A stretch of 17,344 nucleotides of DNA from the NCBI GenBank assembly GCA_017479315.1, contig JAFVCI010000080.1:1-17344 (forward strand). The letters run 5' to 3'. Position 1 is the first letter of the stretch. The number at the start of each line of letters is the position of its first letter. This document shows positions 1 through 7,096 of the stretch, one piece after another. The translations under genes and the position numbers were made by a program. The notes beneath the pieces are model-generated. The model made no database searches. It was not told the DNA's origin and saw only the letters and a list, made by a program, of their open reading frames with translations. This DNA comes from Opitutales bacterium (GTDB lineage Bacteria; Verrucomicrobiota; Verrucomicrobiia; Opitutales; UBA9783).

Positions 1-123
1 ATGGGTGTATTTATTGTAAGCGACAACCGACCAAACGGGAAGGGCTTTTCGTATTTCGACGCCGTGTGTGCAAAGAAAAAAGCCGTCCGCCCGCCCACCA
101 ATCGCCGCGTTCAAAAAGCTTGA
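1..123 (+). CDS. Short open frame at the window edge, possibly the end of a longer gene
   Basis: A frame is open from base 1 to a TGA at 121-123, giving about 40 residues with a basic tail (ending near NRRVQKA). The window happens to begin with ATG, so this could be a complete small ORF or the 3' end of a gene that starts outside. The codon choice looks like that of the neighbouring genes, but no family is recognised. Its stop overlaps the possible -35 box of the ferredoxin gene. Low confidence. Confidence 0.25.
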   Translation: MGVFIVSDNRPNGKGFSYFDAVCAKKKAVRPPTNRRVQKA

Positions 124-150
124 CCTTCGGCGCAGTTTTTCGACAATGAT
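120..150 (+). promoter_or_regulatory. Possible promoter of the ferredoxin gene
   Basis: A good -35 hexamer TTGACC lies at 120-125. The best -10 match is AATGAT at 145-150, 4 of 6 to consensus, with a long 19-base spacer. Transcription would begin at or just upstream of the ATG at 156, giving almost no leader. Weak prediction. Confidence 0.25.
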
Positions 151-155
151 CTCAT

Positions 156-392
156 ATGGCGGATAAGGCAAATAAGTTCCCGGAGAACGTTCGCGGCAGG
201 TTTTATGTCGATAACCAGTGCATCGGATGCGCGCGCTGTCAATACGATGCGCCGGAGTTTTTCGGTGCCCGCGACGACGGACTTTCCTACGTGAAAAAAC
301 AGCCGACCACCGAGCAGGAAATTCAAACCTGCACGGAGGAAATGGACTATTGCCCCGTTAATGCCATCGGAAACGACGGCGAGCAGGCTTGA
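156..392 (+). CDS. Small [4Fe-4S] ferredoxin
   Basis: 78-residue soluble electron carrier. The cluster ligands are visible: C22, C25 and C28 in a C-x2-C-x2-C motif (CIGCARC), and the distal C66 in CPVNAI, the usual C-P ending of single-cluster ferredoxins. C59 is an extra cysteine that is not needed for one cluster. The length and the single CxxCxxC motif fit the monocluster ferredoxin family rather than the 2[4Fe-4S] type. The redox partner cannot be told from context, since the next genes are tRNAs. The ATG at 156 is the only start that keeps the standard N-terminus, and no strong Shine-Dalgarno site precedes it. The family call is firm; the role is unknown. Confidence 0.88.
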   Translation: MADKANKFPENVRGRFYVDNQCIGCARCQYDAPEFFGARDDGLSYVKKQPTTEQEIQTCTEEMDYCPVNAIGNDGEQA

Positions 393-474
393 TGCGGCAT
401 TCGGGAGTCGCGTTTTGCGTGTTTTAAGAGATTTTTTTGCTTTTGTCCCGTATCGACGGTGATGGCAAACAAGC

Positions 475-551
475 GGACGATTAGCTCAGTTGGTTAGAGC
501 ATCCGGTTTACATCCGGCAGGTCGCAGGTTCGAGTCCTGCATCGTCCACCA
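475..551 (+). tRNA. tRNA-Val (anticodon TAC)
   Basis: A 77-base cloverleaf with an encoded CCA end. The acceptor GGACGAT (475-481) pairs fully with ATCGTCC (541-547), with discriminator A548. The D stem is GCTC/GAGC and the T arm is GCAGG-TTCGAGT-CCTGC. The anticodon loop TTTACAT gives anticodon TAC, which reads GUA/GUG valine codons. The first anticodon-stem pair (27-43) is T against C, the only mismatch seen. The acceptor and T arms are identical to those of the second tRNA at 1137-1213. Confidence 0.95.
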
Positions 552-707
552 GAAGATTGGAAATTGTCAGGGAGTCTTTGGGGATTGCGTTAGGAATTTT
601 AAGAGTTTTCCCCCTTTTTTGCTTCGGGTCTTATCTTCAAAGCAGAAAAGAAAATTTAAAGAACGGTGCCTGTGGTAAGGTTACACCTTTCGAAAAATAA
701 AGAAAGC

Positions 708-1072
708 GTGCACGTATTCTCCATTATCAGCACCGCAGAACGTCCTTATCTGACGTAGCTGAAGGAAGGGATAAAAACCGCGGAAGGTCGGATAAACAGC
801 CCGAGATATCAAAAAATACATGTCGGTGACGGCATCAAATTTGTCGATACAAAACATATCGCTTTATTCAAGGTACGGTCGCCTTTAAACGCGACTATCT
901 TTCGTTCGAAGAAATGTTAAAAAGCGAAGGCGTCCGCAACATGCTCCCGTTCTTGAAAGATGGCGATTTAACCGAAGGCATTCGGGTGTATCGGCATTTC
1001 CCGAGTTCTGACCGCATGAAGCAATTTGGATGCACGGCGATCGGTATCCGTATCAGTAAATTCGAATTGTAA
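708..1072 (+). pseudogene. Decayed ASCH-domain gene between the two tRNA-Val genes
   Basis: No intact ORF covers this stretch, but joining two frames gives a good ASCH-fold protein. The first frame runs from about GTG 708, has an in-frame TAG at 756-758, and then reads LKEGIKTAEGRIN and VGDGIKFVDTKHIALFK. Near 870-873 the frame shifts, as if one base had been lost, and continues as YLSFEEMLKSEGV, EGIRVYRHFP and FGCTAIGIRI to TAA 1070-1072. The G-x-K-x-x-E-x-R signature, the VGD-x-I-x-F strand, the SFEEML helix and the FG-x-x-AIGI ending all match small ASCH (RNA-binding, PUA-like) proteins. One nonsense change and one frameshift make it non-functional unless recoded. It lies entirely between two near-identical tRNA genes. 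The start is uncertain; GTG 672 is in the same frame. Confidence 0.72.
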
Positions 1073-1136
1073 AACCCAAAAGAAAGCTTGCCGTCGACGT
1101 TTCAACCGCCTCCAATGGGAGCGGAGACGGTTGAAT

Positions 1137-1213
1137 GGACGATTAGCTCAGCCGGTTAGAGCACATGCATCACACGCATGGGGTCGCAGGTTCGAGTCCT
1201 GCATCGTCCACCA
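1137..1213 (+). tRNA. tRNA-Val (anticodon CAC)
   Basis: A 77-base cloverleaf with encoded CCA. The acceptor GGACGAT (1137-1143) pairs with ATCGTCC (1203-1209), discriminator A1210. The D arm is GCTC/GAGC, the anticodon stem CATGC/GCATG is perfect, and the loop ATCACAC gives anticodon CAC, which reads GUG. The T arm GCAGG-TTCGAGT-CCTGC is identical to that of the TAC isoacceptor 586 bases upstream. The acceptor, most of the D arm and the T arm are shared between the two genes while the anticodon arm differs, which suggests an old duplication. Confidence 0.95.
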
Positions 1214-1230
1214 GACTTCAAGACGGCAAC

Positions 1231-1581
1231 CTAAAGCGATTCTCGGCTGTTAATTTCGGGCGGAAGAGCGTTTTCGTCGGCAACCGTTCCGATGTCGCTT
1301 TTAACGGGAGAAACACCCAAATCGCGGTTCAGCATATCCATACGTTCCATCTTGGTAACACTCCGGTCGCTGTTTTCCATAACTACCTGCGGGATGGTTT
1401 TACCGCTTGAAATCGCCGCGTCGGTTGTTGCCTGCGCGATTTTTGTCGCACCGGCTTCTGGAGCCGTCGGCGTTTCACGATTGGTTTTATTTTCAACCTG
1501 CGCGGTGTTCTGCGTATTACGCACAACCGCATCGACATAATTCGGAGTCACTTGACTGACCATACTGATAGGACCTGACAT
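1231..1581 (-). CDS. Unrecognised small polar protein
   Basis: 116 residues read on the minus strand from ATG 1579-1581 to TAG 1231-1233, ending only 18 bases beyond the tRNA-Val(CAC) 3' end. The product is hydrophilic and rich in Thr, Ala, Asn and Val. It has no signal peptide, membrane segment or cysteine, and a low-complexity T/A/E middle (about residues 33-60). It may be largely disordered. There is no clear Shine-Dalgarno site. Overlapping plus-strand frames of 81 and 82 codons exist but read poorly as protein. I recognise no family. It is kept because the N-terminus and codon choice look like real coding sequence. Confidence 0.5.
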   Translation of the reverse strand: MSGPISMVSQVTPNYVDAVVRNTQNTAQVENKTNRETPTAPEAGATKIAQATTDAAISSGKTIPQVVMENSDRSVTKMERMDMLNRDLGVSPVKSDIGTVADENALPPEINSRESL

Positions 1582-1975
1582 AGTACTTTTGTATATCGGA
1601 CGGTTTTTGGGAAAGTTATGGGGAGTTACAAAAAAACACTCTCTTCGATGACACCGTCATAACCAAACAGCCTTTGTATTCTGGCAAAAATACTCCTTCT
1701 AATCCATCACCAGACACAGGTTATGTTTTTTCGAAATGAAAACTGATGTGGACTGCTCCGACAAAAACATTCTTTGAAAAATCAACCCTTTATTACTACA
1801 ACTACCGCGCACCATTGTGCACTGCAAACACCTTTGATACATTCGAGCAAGTGTTGCCTGAAACGGTCTGTGTCATTTTCGCCAATCCGCCTTGTTCCCT
1901 CTCTAACAACCATTCACCTACATTTCCAAAAAAAAGCGACATTCATGGGATTAGGGTGACTTTTGGAACGTTAAA
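1582..1975. other. Gene-poor stretch between the 116-residue ORF and the DpnII remnant
   Basis: About 390 bases with no convincing gene. Overlapping plus-strand frames (for example 1746-2027) give low-quality translations; one contains a chance-looking NPPC string. A short dyad ATGAC-ACC-GTCAT lies near 1648-1661 and a GCAC/GTGC dyad near 1809-1820. Neither is followed by a T tract, so neither is called a terminator. The content is more AT-rich than the housekeeping genes and may include further decayed sequence. Confidence 0.4.
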
Positions 1976-2242
1976 TCACCTCAATACAGTTTCAAAGATT
2001 CCGTTTTCCATATCGGCGATATTGTAAAGATCTTTCAATACATTGAAGGTTTCTTCGAGGTTCCGTCTTGCATGCTTCCAACCGCCGCCGTCCGTAATCC
2101 AAATGAATTTAAAATTTTTGATATGCTTTGCTTCTTCGGCGATTAGTTTGTAACTTCGCGCCGTTTCATTCAGTTTTGAACCGCCGCTTGCGTAAAAATT
2201 GGTCTCGATGGCGTAAATACCGACGGTTGCTTCAACCGACAC
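1976..2242 (-). pseudogene. C-terminal remnant of a DpnII-family type II restriction endonuclease
   Basis: 88 codons from a GTG at 2240-2242, with an in-frame TAG two codons upstream. The sequence matches the C-terminal third of DpnII/MboI-type enzymes that cut GATC: YAIETNFYASGGSKLNETARSY, then FKFIWITDGGGWKHARRNLEETF and LYNIADME. The E-x-N within YAIETNFY lies where I expect part of the family's nuclease centre, but that placement is from memory. Full-length relatives are roughly 270-300 residues, so about two thirds is missing at the N-terminus. The break falls just downstream of the terminator at 2255-2295. No Dam-type methylase or second R-M gene is visible. It is almost surely inactive. 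Confidence 0.72.
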
Positions 2243-2254
2243 TCGCTAAAAACA

Positions 2255-2295
2255 AAAACTTCCGAAAGCGATAAACACTCGCTATCGGAAGTTTT
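2255..2295 (-). terminator. Hairpin terminator of the rplM-rpsI-secreted protein operon
   Basis: An inverted repeat of 17-base arms (2255-2271 and 2279-2295) around a 7-base loop, with one A-A mismatch; the core is ACTTCCGA...TCGGAAGT. On the minus strand the hairpin runs straight into a T-rich tail (TTTTTGTTTTTAG), as expected of a Rho-independent terminator. It lies 19 bases past the stop of the exported-protein gene. The plus-strand side also has a short T run, but no gene reads into it from the left. Confidence 0.8.
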
Positions 2296-2313
2296 GAGTT
2301 TAAGATCCGGACT

Positions 2314-3330
2314 TTATTTAAGCCACCTTCCCTTAAAGGAAGGAAAATATTTATTCGGATTTCCAAAGAACACATCGAAGCAGTTTTTTCCAAAGCGACT
2401 TATTCCCCTATTCACAACGAATGTATCATACATTGCGACTGTTTCAACTTTTTCTTCTTTCATATCGAATATCAATTTTAAACACAACTGGAAATCGATA
2501 AAAGTTTTAGCATCCTCTCTGTATCTAGAATCCGGAACCTTCACGAGTTTCCCGTCTTGTCCCTCCACTTTTCGATGCGTTTGATAAATTTCCATATCCA
2601 CCACTATGTGATCCATACACTGCAACAGAAGACCTGCAGGTAACGGCTGAAAATAATCCAATGTGTTTTTGTACAATTCTCCAGGATGTCTGTTTTCTCC
2701 CTTCAAATATGTACCACGCGCCCTCTGATAAGCAACTGGGTATAAAATGTATCTAACCGTAAGCGTCGGATCGCCTTCTTCTTTATTGCATTCATTAATA
2801 AAAGCATTCACATAGTCATTTCCCAGCACCTTCCTTAAAAACACCTCACTCGAAACAATATGCGTACACCTCTGCATGGCTTTTTTCGTATCTCTGACTA
2901 CAGGCAATTTTTTATAATAATCCCTTTCACAAGTTTCATCAATTCTACCATTTACCGGAAAAGAAAGCCTCGAAGGACCTCCATATTGCGGTAGATAAGC
3001 ATAAAAGTCAAAGTTTACGCCCCAATAACAAATATTTGATTTTCCTGTGTTATCTTCCCAAAAAGGCTTAAAACCTTTCTCTCTTCTTGCCTCTTCAGAA
3101 AGCATGCCATCGCCACCTACCTCTTTATTCCATACTTCAAGCAATTCCTTATAAACACCCGGAATAGGGCAATTTACCACCCCTTTGTTATAATCACCGC
3201 CCCCATAAACCAAACGATGCCATAAAATGGCATGATTCGGATATATTTCTGCGCGAGCAGAACCACAAAGCCCAGCGATAAAAATCGCTGGCACAACTAA
3301 CGATTTTTGTATTGTATTTATCTTTTTCAT
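2314..3330 (-). CDS. Exported protein of unknown function, third gene of the rplM-rpsI operon
   Basis: 338 residues if started at ATG 3330 (MKKINTIQKS). A TTG seven codons upstream is also open, but the ATG gives a textbook signal peptide: positive Lys at 2-3, a hydrophobic core at about 11-21, and likely cleavage after ARA27. No lipobox fits. The mature part has eight cysteines, an even number that would suit disulfides in the periplasm, and many Tyr and Trp. There is no membrane segment or repeat, and I recognise no domain. It begins 36 bases after the rpsI stop with no promoter or terminator seen between them, and a strong hairpin follows, so it probably shares the ribosomal-protein transcript. 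Its composition is more AT-rich than rpsI and rplM, hinting at a later arrival. Confidence 0.8.
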   Translation of the reverse strand: MKKINTIQKSLVVPAIFIAGLCGSARAEIYPNHAILWHRLVYGGGDYNKGVVNCPIPGVYKELLEVWNKEVGGDGMLSEEARREKGFKPFWEDNTGKSNICYWGVNFDFYAYLPQYGGPSRLSFPVNGRIDETCERDYYKKLPVVRDTKKAMQRCTHIVSSEVFLRKVLGNDYVNAFINECNKEEGDPTLTVRYILYPVAYQRARGTYLKGENRHPGELYKNTLDYFQPLPAGLLLQCMDHIVVDMEIYQTHRKVEGQDGKLVKVPDSRYREDAKTFIDFQLCLKLIFDMKEEKVETVAMYDTFVVNRGISRFGKNCFDVFFGNPNKYFPSFKGRWLK

Positions 3331-3366
3331 ATTCTTAACAAAAATTCTCAAAACCCCTTAACCGCA

Positions 3367-3867
3367 TTAACGCTTCGAGAACTGGAAACGCTTTCTGGCA
3401 CCGGGACGCCCGGGCTTCTTACGTTCACGAATTCTGGAATCGCGGGTCAATAAGCCCGCTTTTTTCAAAGGAACACGCCACTCGGCGTTAACTTTCTCCA
3501 AAGCACGCGCGATGCCCAAAACCATCGCATCCGTTTGCCCCATCCAACCGCCGCCCGAGACGTAAGCGCGCACGTCAAAACCGTTCTCGCCTTCAATCAC
3601 GCGAAACGGTTGCTCCAAACGCATACGCACATCTTCCTGCAACTGCGCCTTATCAACCGTCTTGCCGTTAATGAGCCACGTGCCGTTCCCTCTCGAAAGG
3701 CGAACCTTCGCAACCGAACACTTGCGGCGTCCCACCGTTACAAATTCCTCGCCCGGAGCCTTCTTTAACTCCAATGCGGGAACCTTTTCCGTTTTTTTGG
3801 CTACTTTCTTCGTTGCTTTAGCCGACTTTTTTGCGGCGACTGATTTCTCTGCGGTAGCGGCTGACAT
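3367..3867 (-). CDS. rpsI: 30S ribosomal protein S9 with a Lys/Ala-rich N-terminal extension
   Basis: 166 residues. The S9 core starts near residue 42 (FVTVGRRKCSVAKVRL) and runs to the conserved C-terminus (LLTRDSRIRERKKPGRPGARKRFQFSKR region), whose final FSKR reaches the P-site tRNA in the ribosome. GGGWMGQTDA and GIARAL are the usual internal S9 motifs. Bacterial S9 is normally about 130 residues; here roughly 38 extra residues, mostly Ala, Lys and Val, precede the core, a basic tail likely to bind rRNA or be disordered. The gene starts 6 bases after the rplM stop, the standard rplM-rpsI pairing. Confidence 0.97.
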   Translation of the reverse strand: MSAATAEKSVAAKKSAKATKKVAKKTEKVPALELKKAPGEEFVTVGRRKCSVAKVRLSRGNGTWLINGKTVDKAQLQEDVRMRLEQPFRVIEGENGFDVRAYVSGGGWMGQTDAMVLGIARALEKVNAEWRVPLKKAGLLTRDSRIRERKKPGRPGARKRFQFSKR

Positions 3868-3873
3868 AACAAA

Positions 3874-4305
3874 TTATATTTCGAGTGCAATCGGCGACTG
3901 GGCTTTGTAAGGATGTTCCTTTCCCACGCAAATACGCAATTTCTTCAACATGAAACGCGACAAATTATTCTTCGGCATCATACCGCGAACGGCATTCATT
4001 AAAATCAACTCGGGATGCCGCTCGCGAAGTTCATGCAGATTGCGTACGTGCAACCCGCTCTGATAGCCCGAATAGGTCGCATAGGTCTTATCCTGCTCCT
4101 TCTGCCCCGTAACTTTAATCTTCTCGGCATTGATGACCACCACATAATCGCCCGTATCGCAATGCGCCGTATAGATCGGCTTGTTGCGACCGCGAAGAAT
4201 GTTCGCAATTTTGACCGCCAAACGCCCCAAAATTTGCCCTTCGGCATCAATTAAATACCACTTTTGCTCGGACGGCTTCCGTTGCGTAACCAATGTCGTG
4301 CTCAT
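3874..4305 (-). CDS. rplM: 50S ribosomal protein L13
   Basis: 143 residues, the normal length for L13. Family landmarks: WYLIDAEGQILGRLAVKIANILRG near the N-terminus, GDYVVVINAEKIKVTG, YSGYQSGLH, AVRGMMPKN and the LKKLRICVGKEHPY ending. L13 is an early-assembling 23S rRNA-binding protein. It is the first gene of the minus-strand rplM-rpsI operon and is divergent from the chaperone-secretin pair across a 189-base gap. A G-rich stretch about 10 bases before the ATG can serve as the ribosome binding site. L13-S9 leaders carry control elements in some bacteria; none is obvious here. Confidence 0.97.
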   Translation of the reverse strand: MSTTLVTQRKPSEQKWYLIDAEGQILGRLAVKIANILRGRNKPIYTAHCDTGDYVVVINAEKIKVTGQKEQDKTYATYSGYQSGLHVRNLHELRERHPELILMNAVRGMMPKNNLSRFMLKKLRICVGKEHPYKAQSPIALEI

Positions 4306-4326
4306 CTCAAACCCCGATATACATTC

Positions 4327-4357
4327 TCAGTAAGGTACCGCCGAGTGTTCCCGTCAA
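4327..4357 (-). promoter_or_regulatory. Possible rplM promoter
   Basis: Read on the minus strand, a -35 TTGACG lies at 4352-4357 and a weak -10 TACTGA at 4327-4332, with a rather long 19-base spacer. The same -35 hexamer is used upstream of mreB. The leader would be about 15-20 bases. The -35 is good; the -10 is doubtful. Confidence 0.3.
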
Positions 4358-4494
4358 GCCTTTTAAGGGAAAAATTTTGCGCATTCGCCAAACGTTTTGG
4401 TGCAACCGTTCCCGATATTTCATGCCGAATAAAAAATTTTTGCGGTGGACTTTTAGCCGGAAAACCTTCATAATAAATTTAATCGAACGCGCTT

Positions 4495-4899
4495 ATGGAA
4501 TTCGCCAAGAGCATGGAACGCATCGGTCGATTGACGGGAGCCGATATCCCGCCTCCCGACGAAGAAGGCTGCTGTTTGTGGGAACAAGACGGGCACCGTT
4601 ACAAAACCTTTCAGCGAAACCGAAAATGGCATTGGGAATGTTCCTGGGGCAAAGAAATGTCGGATACCTTCGAGCATCGCAATCTGCTGGCTCAAATTCT
4701 GCAATTTAATCTGAAACGGATGCGATTTTTGGACGCAACATTGTTCTTAAATCCTACCGATAAGCGATTGTATCTGCGGCAAACGATTGCGCCGGAAACG
4801 GTGGATGAAAAAAATCTCGAAGAACGGTTCAACGATTTTTTGCTCAATGTCGAAGTCATGGAGGAACGATTTTTCCCGAAATTATCGGAACAACGGTAG
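4495..4899 (+). CDS. YscB/CesT-like type III secretion chaperone
   Basis: 134 residues, soluble and without a signal peptide. The second half has the CesT-family layout: helix LLAQILQFNLKRMRF, strand ATLFLNPTDKRLYLRQTI, then the acidic helix DEKNLEERFNDFLLNVEVMEERF. Such proteins dimerise and hold secreted effectors or gatekeepers for the injectisome. It stops one base before the secretin gene. In Yersinia and Pseudomonas the class-I chaperone gene yscB/pscB (about the same length) likewise lies directly before secretin yscC/pscC, so a gatekeeper-chaperone role is a reasonable inference. The sequence likeness is by fold pattern, not strong identity. ATG 4495 gives the full frame; ATG 4513 is an alternative. 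No strong ribosome binding site. Confidence 0.6.
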   Translation: MEFAKSMERIGRLTGADIPPPDEEGCCLWEQDGHRYKTFQRNRKWHWECSWGKEMSDTFEHRNLLAQILQFNLKRMRFLDATLFLNPTDKRLYLRQTIAPETVDEKNLEERFNDFLLNVEVMEERFFPKLSEQR

Positions 4900-4900
4900 C

Positions 4901-6931
4901 ATGAAGCGTTTTTGGACAGGATTTTGGCTCCTAACGGCAATCGCGCGGTTCCCGACCGCGACGTTTGCGGCACCGACCGTCATGTTTTCGGAGGAACCGA
5001 CACCGCCGTCACAAACGCCGAACGACAATGCGAATGAACCGCAAATCGAGTTTTACACACAAGACGATCCGGAAGCCGAAGAAATAAAATTCGACAAGCC
5101 AAAACTGCACGATTTTTGGCCGAAAAACACCGCTTATTTGTTTGTGCGCAACAAACCGATTGCCGATTCGGTTGCGGATTTTTGCAAAATGCAGGGCATC
5201 GATGCGGTTTTGAGCGAACGCCTCAGGGACAACAAACAACGCGTCAATCGTTCGTTCGAAAAGATGTATCCGACGCATATTTGGGATCAGCTGGCGAAAG
5301 CGTACGGATTGTTGTGGTTCTTCGACGGTCATGCGATGTACGTCTATGAATCGAGCGAAATTCAAACGCAAATCTTTAAAATTCACCCGCTGCAAATCGA
5401 CCCCTTGCTCGACGTCATCGACACGATGGGATTTTACGGTTCCAACATGCGCATTCGTCCGATGCGCGAAGGCGGCATTCTCATCGTCAGCGGCACGCCG
5501 AAGATGATCGAACTGCTGACGAGCATCACCGAAAACATCTCTTTATATAAAACCTCCGAAACCGATCGCCTCGATGTCAAAGTATTCCATTTGAAACACG
5601 CCTGGGCGGATGATAAGGAAATCGGCGGTTTAAAAATTCCCGGTGTCGCAACACTGCTGGATAACATTTTGGGGAAGCAGGAAAATACCGAAAACGCTTT
5701 AAAATCCGCTTCGCAAACGGCTTCCGCAAAGAAAATTACCTCCCTGCGCGAAAAAGATACGGACGAAAAGAACAAAAAAGAAACGCCGAAAGAAAACGAA
5801 AAAACGGATGAAAAAGCGGAAAATTCCGAAGGCGGCGGCGAAAAAGTTAAATCCGAAGGCGGTGTGATTACCGTCGATCCGCGTCAAAATGCGGTTATCG
5901 TCAAAGATTATCGGCACAAGCTTCCCATGTACCAAGAGCTGATCGACCTGCTGGATGTACCGACGGAGCTGATTGAAATTCAGGCGGCGATTGTCAACGT
6001 TTCCAAAGGTTGCGATTTCAAAATCGGCTCTGACAAGGTCACAATAAGCTCCGCACGTCATAACGATCGCACCTGGTTTTCTTACAAACCCGTCTCAACC
6101 AACGATACGGGCCTGAACGTACAACTGAACGGTGTCGTAAACGGCGTTCAGTTTATGACGGCGATCAACGCACTCGCAAGCAAAAATCTAAGCAAAGTGT
6201 TGGCACGTCCGTCCGTCATCACCATGAACAACCTGACCGCCGTCATGGAACAGGGCAAAACCCATTATTTTGAAGTCCAAGGCAACAAAGCCGGCGACAT
6301 GTATTCCGTGAACGCCAATACGAATTTGAAAGTAACCCCGCACCTGCTTACAAAGGACGGGCAAACGTGCATTCAGTTGATTTTGGATATTAAGGACGAA
6401 TCGTTTTCGGCACCCGAAGGCAATGTGCGCGCCGGTACCGACACCTCCTCCATCGCAACACAGGCATTGGTCTACGAAGGACAAAGTATTCTTGTCGGCG
6501 GCTATTTTGCGGAAGGTTATGAGGACGGCGACAGTGGCGTGCCCGTTTTAAAGGATGTCCCTGTTTTGGGGCATCTGTTTAAAAATTCCTCACGGAAGAA
6601 AACCATCTCCGAACGTCTTTTCCTCATTACGCCGAAAATCATTCGTCTTTCCGCAAGCGATCCGTACGGCGGATTATTCAAGACACCTTCGAATTTAACG
6701 GACAGTCGCGAGTTGATGCAGATTCAATGCCGACAGGCCGGCGGAAGTACCGATGCCGCCCGTTCAAATTCGAAGTACTTTGAGGATCCTTTGGATTCGT
6801 CGCCTGCCGATTCAACACACGCCAAAGGTTCGAAATCCGACAACAATTCAAGCCAAACCGCACAAAAAATGTCCCGCACGGCGCGTCTGTATGCCAAAAA
6901 ACACAAAAAGGCGAAACAGGACGACATTTAA
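4901..6931 (+). CDS. sctC: SctC, type III secretion outer-membrane secretin
   Basis: 676 residues from ATG 4901; the frame is open further left but only inside the chaperone gene, and this start gives a signal peptide (cleavage near TFAA23). Order: N0 domain about 70-155; N1 with a FHLKHAWADDK...IPGVATLLDNIL segment about 160-257; a Lys/Glu-rich low-complexity linker 262-318; an N3-type ring domain from 320 (ITVDPRQNAVIVKDY, MYQELIDLLDVP); the secretin barrel about 355-585, with LARPSVITMNN, VPVLKDVPVLGHLF and SERLFLITPKII. The PGVATLL, DPRxNAvIV and ERLFLITPKII motifs favour injectisome SctC over GspD or PilQ. A Ser/Lys-rich tail of about 90 residues follows. No other injectisome ring, export or needle gene is in the window, so the rest must lie elsewhere. 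Confidence 0.85.
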   Translation: MKRFWTGFWLLTAIARFPTATFAAPTVMFSEEPTPPSQTPNDNANEPQIEFYTQDDPEAEEIKFDKPKLHDFWPKNTAYLFVRNKPIADSVADFCKMQGIDAVLSERLRDNKQRVNRSFEKMYPTHIWDQLAKAYGLLWFFDGHAMYVYESSEIQTQIFKIHPLQIDPLLDVIDTMGFYGSNMRIRPMREGGILIVSGTPKMIELLTSITENISLYKTSETDRLDVKVFHLKHAWADDKEIGGLKIPGVATLLDNILGKQENTENALKSASQTASAKKITSLREKDTDEKNKKETPKENEKTDEKAENSEGGGEKVKSEGGVITVDPRQNAVIVKDYRHKLPMYQELIDLLDVPTELIEIQAAIVNVSKGCDFKIGSDKVTISSARHNDRTWFSYKPVSTNDTGLNVQLNGVVNGVQFMTAINALASKNLSKVLARPSVITMNNLTAVMEQGKTHYFEVQGNKAGDMYSVNANTNLKVTPHLLTKDGQTCIQLILDIKDESFSAPEGNVRAGTDTSSIATQALVYEGQSILVGGYFAEGYEDGDSGVPVLKDVPVLGHLFKNSSRKKTISERLFLITPKIIRLSASDPYGGLFKTPSNLTDSRELMQIQCRQAGGSTDAARSNSKYFEDPLDSSPADSTHAKGSKSDNNSSQTAQKMSRTARLYAKKHKKAKQDDI

Positions 6932-6934
6932 AAC

Positions 6935-7036
6935 ATGCACGATTTCTCTAACTTCAAACGGATGCCGGAGAACGGGCACAAAAAGTGGTTGTTCAAGGTT
7001 CGCATTGACGGTTTTCGGCAAAAAACGTTTGAATAA
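6935..7036 (+). CDS. Possible 33-residue ORF between sctC and the prepilin peptidase
   Basis: ATG 6935 to TAA 7034-7036, starting three bases after the sctC stop. The product is small and basic (starts MHDFSNFKRMPENGHKK), with no membrane segment and no family I know. Its position in the run of plus-strand genes allows translational coupling with sctC. It could equally be a chance ORF in a 165-base gap, or the remains of a larger gene. Confidence 0.3.
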   Translation: MHDFSNFKRMPENGHKKWLFKVRIDGFRQKTFE

Positions 7037-7096
7037 GCGCGTGTTGCATTCCTTTGAAGCGCTTCCGATGTCGATCGTACGATTGAGCTCGGTTGT

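Noticed and set aside
490..678. 62-codon plus-strand frame starting inside tRNA-Val(TAC)
   Set aside because: Its start lies within the tRNA gene and the sequence is not protein-like; a similar artefact arises at the second tRNA.
1746..2027. 93-codon plus-strand frame with an NPPC string, briefly considered as a DNA methylase scrap paired with the DpnII remnant
   Set aside because: No other methylase motif is present, the sequence is of poor protein-like quality, and the frame overlaps the DpnII remnant on the other strand.
4293..4709. 138-codon plus-strand frame across the rplM/chaperone gap
   Set aside because: It overlaps the chaperone gene in another frame, has unusual composition, and competes with the CesT-like reading.
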